This document shows, piece by piece, positions 60,492 to 64,000 of a DNA stretch of 64,000 nt. Within the stretch, counting starts at the first letter, position 1; every line of letters begins with the position of its first letter. The translations under genes were made by a program, and so were the position numbers. The notes under the pieces are model-generated. The model saw only the letters and a program-made list of their open reading frames with translations. It ran no database searches and was not told where the DNA came from. The stretch lies in NCBI GenBank assembly GCA_015065425.1, contig SVQH01000004.1, positions 1 to 64,000 of the forward strand, given 5' to 3'. This stretch comes from Oscillospiraceae bacterium. Lineage in GTDB: Bacteria; Bacillota; Clostridia; Oscillospirales; Acutalibacteraceae.

Positions 60492-61328
60492 TTATCCTTT
60501 CCTGCCAATTACGGCAAATAAAATAAATACAAGGAGATCGAGCACCACAATGGTAGCACCTATGGGGGTGGAAGCAACAAGAGAAATTATGCTTCCCGTA
60601 AAAGAGCATACGACGGAGATTATCGCCGAGCAGATTACCACCTGTCTGAAGCTTCTGAAAACTCTCATGGCTGAGAGTGCAGGGAAAACTATCAATGCAG
60701 ATATAAGAAGTGAGCCTACAAGGTTCATGGCAAGTACAATTACCACGGCTGTCACCACGGCAATGAGAAGATTGTAGAATTTTGCCTTCGTGCCTGTAGC
60801 AAGTGCGAAGGTCTCATCAAAGGTAACTGCAAATATCCTGTTGTAAAAGAGTACAAATATCAGAATTACCGCTAAAGAAACGCCGACGCATATAATCACA
60901 TCTGTTTTTGAAAGTGTAAGATGGGACAATGAGCCGAAAAGTCCTGTGCACACATCTCCGCTGACATTTCCCGAGACGGAAAACACATTCATTATGAGAT
61001 AGCCTATACCCAGTGCCGCAACGGAAATGACCGCAAGGGATGCATCGCCTTTAAGCTTTGCATTTCTTCCCGTTGCAAGAAGAATTACGGCAGCAATTAC
61101 CGTAACGGGCATGACAATGAACATTTCATTGCTTATTCCCGTGACGGCAGCTACAGCCATGGCACCAAAGGCAACATGAGAAAGTCCGTCACCTATGAAA
61201 GAAAAGCGTTTAAGCACAAGAGGAACACCGAGAAGTGCCGCACAAAGAGAAATGAGAACGCCTGCAATGAGTGCGTACCGTACAAAGTCCTGCTGTAAAT
61301 ACAAGCTGAGATTATCTATGACCGTCAA
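60492..61328 (-). CDS. znuB: Zinc ABC transporter permease
   Basis: The 278-residue membrane protein has about eight helices and belongs to the ABC-3 (ZnuB/TroC) family. Visible are PLVLKRFSFIGDGLSHVAFGAMA near residue 35 (key part SFIGDGLSHVAFGA) and ATGTKAKFYNLLIAVVTA. It forms the membrane channel for zinc with ZnuC as ATPase. It overlaps znuC by four bases. Confidence 0.92.
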   Translation of the reverse strand: MTVIDNLSLYLQQDFVRYALIAGVLISLCAALLGVPLVLKRFSFIGDGLSHVAFGAMAVAAVTGISNEMFIVMPVTVIAAVILLATGRNAKLKGDASLAVISVAALGIGYLIMNVFSVSGNVSGDVCTGLFGSLSHLTLSKTDVIICVGVSLAVILIFVLFYNRIFAVTFDETFALATGTKAKFYNLLIAVVTAVVIVLAMNLVGSLLISALIVFPALSAMRVFRSFRQVVICSAIISVVCSFTGSIISLVASTPIGATIVVLDLLVFILFAVIGRKG

Positions 61329-62041
61329 AGGCTCTCACCTCCCGGAAATGAGGTAAAATACTTTCCCGTATCGGACTGCATATACTCTTGCTTGGTTCCG
61401 AAAAACAGGGGGGTATGTCCTAAATGAAGGATGTGAGAGGCATATTTCACGGCGGCTGAAATATCATGGGACACCATTATGACCGTTATTTTATCTTCTT
61501 TATTGAGCTTTGCAATAAGCTCGTACATCTCTTCCTTTGCTTTCGGGTCAAGTCCCCCCACGGGTTCATCAAGAAGAAGCATTTTTCCCGTTGCACAAAG
61601 TGCCCTTGCAAGAAGAACTCTCTGCTGCTGACCGCCCGAAAGCTCTCTGTAACAGCGTTTTTCAAGATGGCTTATACCCATTTTTTCCATCTGCTTTTTT
61701 GCGTGGACTTTGAGTTCCTTTGAATAAAAGGGACGAAAACCGTTTTTGCCCGAAAGTCCCGAAAATACTATCTCTCTGACACTTGCGGGAAAATCTCTTT
61801 GTATTACCGTCTGCTGGGGAAGATAGCCTATTTCATCTGAACGAAGCCCCTCACCGGTGGAAATTTTACCCTTCATAGGCTCTAAAAGACCTAAAAGTGC
61901 TTTTATGAGAGTGCTTTTTCCCGCACCGTTTTCTCCGACTATACACAAATAGTCCCCCGATGATACACTGAAGTTGAGGTTTTCCGTAACGGCTATACCC
62001 TCATAACCGAGTGTAACATCTTCACATATAAGCTGTGCCAT
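61325..62041 (-). CDS. znuC: Zinc ABC transporter ATPase
   Basis: The 238-residue ATPase has Walker A GENGAGKST (about 36-44), Q-loop YLPQQ, signature LSGGQQQR, and Walker B LLLDEPVGGLD. It powers ZnuB. A GGAAA ribosome site precedes the ATG, 14 bases after znuA. Confidence 0.94.
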   Translation of the reverse strand: MAQLICEDVTLGYEGIAVTENLNFSVSSGDYLCIVGENGAGKSTLIKALLGLLEPMKGKISTGEGLRSDEIGYLPQQTVIQRDFPASVREIVFSGLSGKNGFRPFYSKELKVHAKKQMEKMGISHLEKRCYRELSGGQQQRVLLARALCATGKMLLLDEPVGGLDPKAKEEMYELIAKLNKEDKITVIMVSHDISAAVKYASHILHLGHTPLFFGTKQEYMQSDTGKYFTSFPGGESL

Positions 62042-62055
62042 TGATTTTTCCTTTC

Positions 62056-63006
62056 TTAACCGAGTGCTTCTCCGAGCACAATAAGATTGTCTTTCATAAT
62101 CTTTACATAAGATGCGTTTTCAGGGTCCTTTACAGACTGAACTGAATTTATCACAAGTATTTCCTGATTTTTTTCCGCCGAGTTCTCCTTTACGGTAATG
62201 GCGAGCTCATCCGTGCCCGTCTCTGTAATGAGAATTACGGGCAGAGACAGCGTGTCAACTGCCGAAATGAGGTCAATCACCGTGGCTGCACTGACCTCGG
62301 ACTCTGCACTGCAGCCTGTATAAGCGGCAGCATAAGAGAGAGAATAATCTTCGGTAAGATATAAAAAGGGGAAACGGTCTGCAAAAAGAAGGGTGTCCCT
62401 TTTTCTTTCCGAAATGACCTTTTCGTATTCCCTGTCAAGTTCTGTCAGTTCTTCTTTATATACACGTGCGTTTTCTTCATAAAGAGCCTTATTTTCAACG
62501 TCAAGAGAAATTATAAGTCGGGTTATGATGTCGCAGAGTTTTATTGCCTTTTTCGGAGACAGCCAAATATGCTCGTCATGGGAATGTCCGTGATGCTCCT
62601 CTTCAGAGTGTGAATGTTCATGGGAAATGCAGTAAAGCTCCGTCTCTCCCAGTTCTTTCATAAGAGAGCACTTCACCGTAGCCGCGTTTTCCGAGGCATT
62701 GAGAATATCCTCCACCCACACATCACTGTCACCGCCGGTATAAATTACGGCATCGCAAAAACCGAGGGTTATGACATCTGAAGCTACGGGCTGATATGAA
62801 TGGGGGTCGGTGGGCTTATCAAGAAGCAGAACGGGATTTATACTGTCGCTTCCCTTTATTATGTTTCTGAGCATGTCATACTGAGGAAAAACAGTACAGA
62901 CTATATTTATTTTTCCGTCAGTGAAGCTATCTTCCCCGCCGCACGAACAAAGCATCAATACCGCCGCAACCATGCACAGAACAACTGCCGTTGTGCGTTT
63001 TATCAT
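62056..63006 (-). CDS. znuA: Zinc-binding lipoprotein ZnuA
   Basis: The 316-residue substrate-binding protein is anchored by a lipobox (MLCSCGG, Cys at about 22). DKPTDPHSYQP is the first metal-ligand motif. A His/Glu-rich loop (HEHSHSEEEHHGHSHDEH, about residues 129-146) precedes HIWLSPKKA, the second ligand motif, a pattern seen in zinc rather than manganese transporters. The ATG overlaps the zur stop codon (ATGA). Confidence 0.93.
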   Translation of the reverse strand: MIKRTTAVVLCMVAAVLMLCSCGGEDSFTDGKINIVCTVFPQYDMLRNIIKGSDSINPVLLLDKPTDPHSYQPVASDVITLGFCDAVIYTGGDSDVWVEDILNASENAATVKCSLMKELGETELYCISHEHSHSEEEHHGHSHDEHIWLSPKKAIKLCDIITRLIISLDVENKALYEENARVYKEELTELDREYEKVISERKRDTLLFADRFPFLYLTEDYSLSYAAAYTGCSAESEVSAATVIDLISAVDTLSLPVILITETGTDELAITVKENSAEKNQEILVINSVQSVKDPENASYVKIMKDNLIVLGEALG

Positions 63007-63419
63007 AGATCTTCTCCTTTTAATTTGCAGTCCTTACAGCAGCCGAAAAGCGTAGTGCTGTCAGGTGCAACGGAAAAATCGTTTTCTCCTAAAATTTCAT
63101 TTATAAGCTGCTCGGAGAGTGTGTGTCTCATGTGAAGAAGCTTTCCGCATTCGGTACACTTAAGATGCAGGTGGTGATGACATTCCTCACTGCCTGCAAG
63201 CTGATATAAAAACTGCCTTGAATTTCCCTTTACAAATCTTTTGACAGTACCCTTGTCAACAAGCTGCCCCATAAGACGGTACACCGTGCTCTTTCCCGGT
63301 GCATCAATGCATTCTTTTTCAAGAAGCTCTGCCAAATTTTCAATACTGAAGGGGGTATCGGGATGTTTTTTAAGAAAATCAAGAAGCATTTCCTTCTGAT
63401 GAGTATTATAAGTAGCCAA
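63003..63419 (-). CDS. zur: Fur-family zinc uptake regulator (Zur)
   Basis: The 138-residue protein has the Fur winged helix (STVYRLMGQLVDKG), the HHHLHLKCTECGK metal-binding motif, and a second cysteine pair CCKDC for structural zinc. I prefer TTG 63419, eight bases after GGAG. The GTG at 63428 overlaps that site. It is the first gene of the zinc operon and sits directly behind a 23-bp palindromic box, so it should repress the operon when zinc is sufficient. Confidence 0.92.
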   Translation of the reverse strand: MATYNTHQKEMLLDFLKKHPDTPFSIENLAELLEKECIDAPGKSTVYRLMGQLVDKGTVKRFVKGNSRQFLYQLAGSEECHHHLHLKCTECGKLLHMRHTLSEQLINEILGENDFSVAPDSTTLFGCCKDCKLKGEDL

Positions 63420-63431
63420 ATTACACACTCC

Positions 63432-63454
63432 AAATTGAGAATTACTCTCAATTT
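63432..63454. promoter_or_regulatory. Zur box
   Basis: A 23-bp palindrome of two 9-base arms, AAATTGAGA and TCTCAATTT, separated by ATTAC, lies just past the -10 box of the zur promoter. It resembles the 7-1-7 inverted repeats used by Fur-family repressors. Confidence 0.85.
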
Positions 63455-63482
63455 ATTATACATAAATACTTCCCCTTGTCAA
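63455..63482 (-). promoter_or_regulatory. Promoter of the zur-znu operon
   Basis: TTGACA (63477-63482), 16 bases, TATAAT (63455-63460) on the minus strand, directly followed by the Zur box. Confidence 0.78.
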
Positions 63483-63490
63483 TACAAACA

Positions 63491-63519
63491 TTGAAATATA
63501 ATTAAATTTATGATAAAAT
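63491..63519 (+). promoter_or_regulatory. Promoter of the U32 peptidase gene
   Basis: TTGAAA (63491-63496), 17 bases, TAAAAT (63514-63519), 45 bases before the ATG. A TTATGATTTTC motif lies between. Confidence 0.5.
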
Positions 63520-63563
63520 GAGAAACCGATAAGCAATAAATTATGATTTTCACGGAGGCAGAT

Positions 63564-64000
63564 ATGGATAAAAAACAAATTGAAATACTTGCACCTGTCG
63601 GTGGTAATGAACAGCTTATATCTGCCGTCAGAAGCGGTGCTGATGCCGTATATTTCGGTGCGACCTCCTTCAATGCAAGAAGACATGCAAAAAACTTCAC
63701 AGATGAAGAATTTTTTTCTGCGGTAAAATATTGCCATGAAAGAGGAGTAAATGCCTACATCACCCTTAACACCATTTTTAAGGACACTGAAAAGGAAGAG
63801 TTCGTAAACACACTGAGGCTTATTGCCCGAAGCGGTGCCGATGCGGTAATATTACAGGACATGGGAGCAGTAAAAACCGTAAAAGAATGTTGCCCCTCCC
63901 TTCCCATGCACGCATCCACCCAGATGGCAGTTCATAATGTATCGGGGGCACGGCTTCTTGAAAATCTCGGTTTTTCAAGAATAGTCCTTGCAAGAGAGCT
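63564..64000 (+). CDS. U32 family peptidase (N-terminal part)
   Basis: The frame starts at ATG 63564, five bases after CGGAGG, and runs off the window end after 145 codons. The sequence has ILAPVGGNEQLISAVRSGADAVYFGA and an ASTQMAVHN segment, typical of the U32 group. That group includes collagenase-like peptidases and the RNA or ubiquinone hydroxylation factors RlhA, TrhP and UbiU/V. Firmicutes members near this size class often modify RNA. Only the N-terminal TIM-barrel part is visible, so the subgroup cannot be decided. Confidence 0.88.
   Translation, partial: MDKKQIEILAPVGGNEQLISAVRSGADAVYFGATSFNARRHAKNFTDEEFFSAVKYCHERGVNAYITLNTIFKDTEKEEFVNTLRLIARSGADAVILQDMGAVKTVKECCPSLPMHASTQMAVHNVSGARLLENLGFSRIVLARE

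Overview
This window looks like a chromosome segment of an uncultured gut Clostridia (Oscillospiraceae/Ruminococcaceae-like) bacterium. The evidence is a low-to-moderate GC content, consensus sigma-A promoters (TTGACA-N17-TATAAT occurs many times), strong AGGAG ribosome binding sites, a Firmicutes-type gene set (ylxR/ylxQ in the nusA-infB operon, pgcA, DUF3048, rlmD/RlmCD-like), and three secreted proteins with type I dockerin modules. No species is claimed. Several genes appear to start at TTG or GTG, because the upstream alternative start overlaps the ribosome binding site.

Layout. 0-8 kb, mostly minus strand: a cell-wall and central-sugar operon (pgcA, a 31-residue membrane peptide, murD, murI, a DUF3048 lipoprotein), then a ChbG-type deacetylase and prfB. 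8-13 kb, plus strand: a RING/DUF2628 membrane protein, galU, rlmD and a DUF2804 gene. 13-19 kb, minus strand: rplM-rpsI, then a five-gene nucleotide-heptose cluster (a SDR enzyme, an HddA-type kinase, a second SDR, a cupin, and an HddC-GmhB fusion). 19-27.3 kb, minus strand: tRNA-Glu and tRNA-Met, then rimP-nusA-ylxR-ylxQ-infB-rbfA-nrnA-truB-ribF behind a promoter and a leader terminator.

27.4-34 kb is an AT-rich accessory stretch around tRNA-Asp and tRNA-Thr. It holds a Fic protein, a two-gene operon of a membrane-anchored dCTP-deaminase-like protein whose catalytic residues are replaced plus a nucleoside deoxyribosyltransferase-like protein, an AAA ATPase, and a zinc-ribbon/SHOCT protein. 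The dCTP-deaminase-like/deoxyribosyltransferase-like pair is the best candidate here for an undescribed system, possibly nucleotide sensing or defence. That is inference.

34-50 kb: a secreted metallophosphoesterase, an AMP-forming acyl ligase, aspartokinase, dut, a sugar operon (OPA-type transporter, DUF6873-like, ROK kinase, GmhA-like isomerase), three dockerin proteins (one LCAT-like with its nucleophile serine replaced, two paralogues with cysteine-rich repeats), and a toxin-antitoxin pair whose toxin gene is frameshifted. 50-57 kb: a TetR-controlled operon of an internally duplicated 1067-residue membrane protein and a fused ABC ATPase/FtsX permease, with two matching palindromes flanking the promoter. 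57-64 kb: an MscS channel, an amino-acid:cation symporter, a zur-znuABC-lipoprotein zinc-uptake operon with a clear Zur box, and the start of a U32 peptidase gene.

The GmhA-like isomerase at 42.7 kb, with HddA and the HddC-GmhB fusion at 14.5-18 kb, would supply every enzymatic step from sedoheptulose 7-phosphate to GDP-heptose. Two families of short intergenic repeats are visible: a ~100-bp element at 5300 and 49484, and an AAATCATAATTTACCGG-type element that often sits at gene ends.
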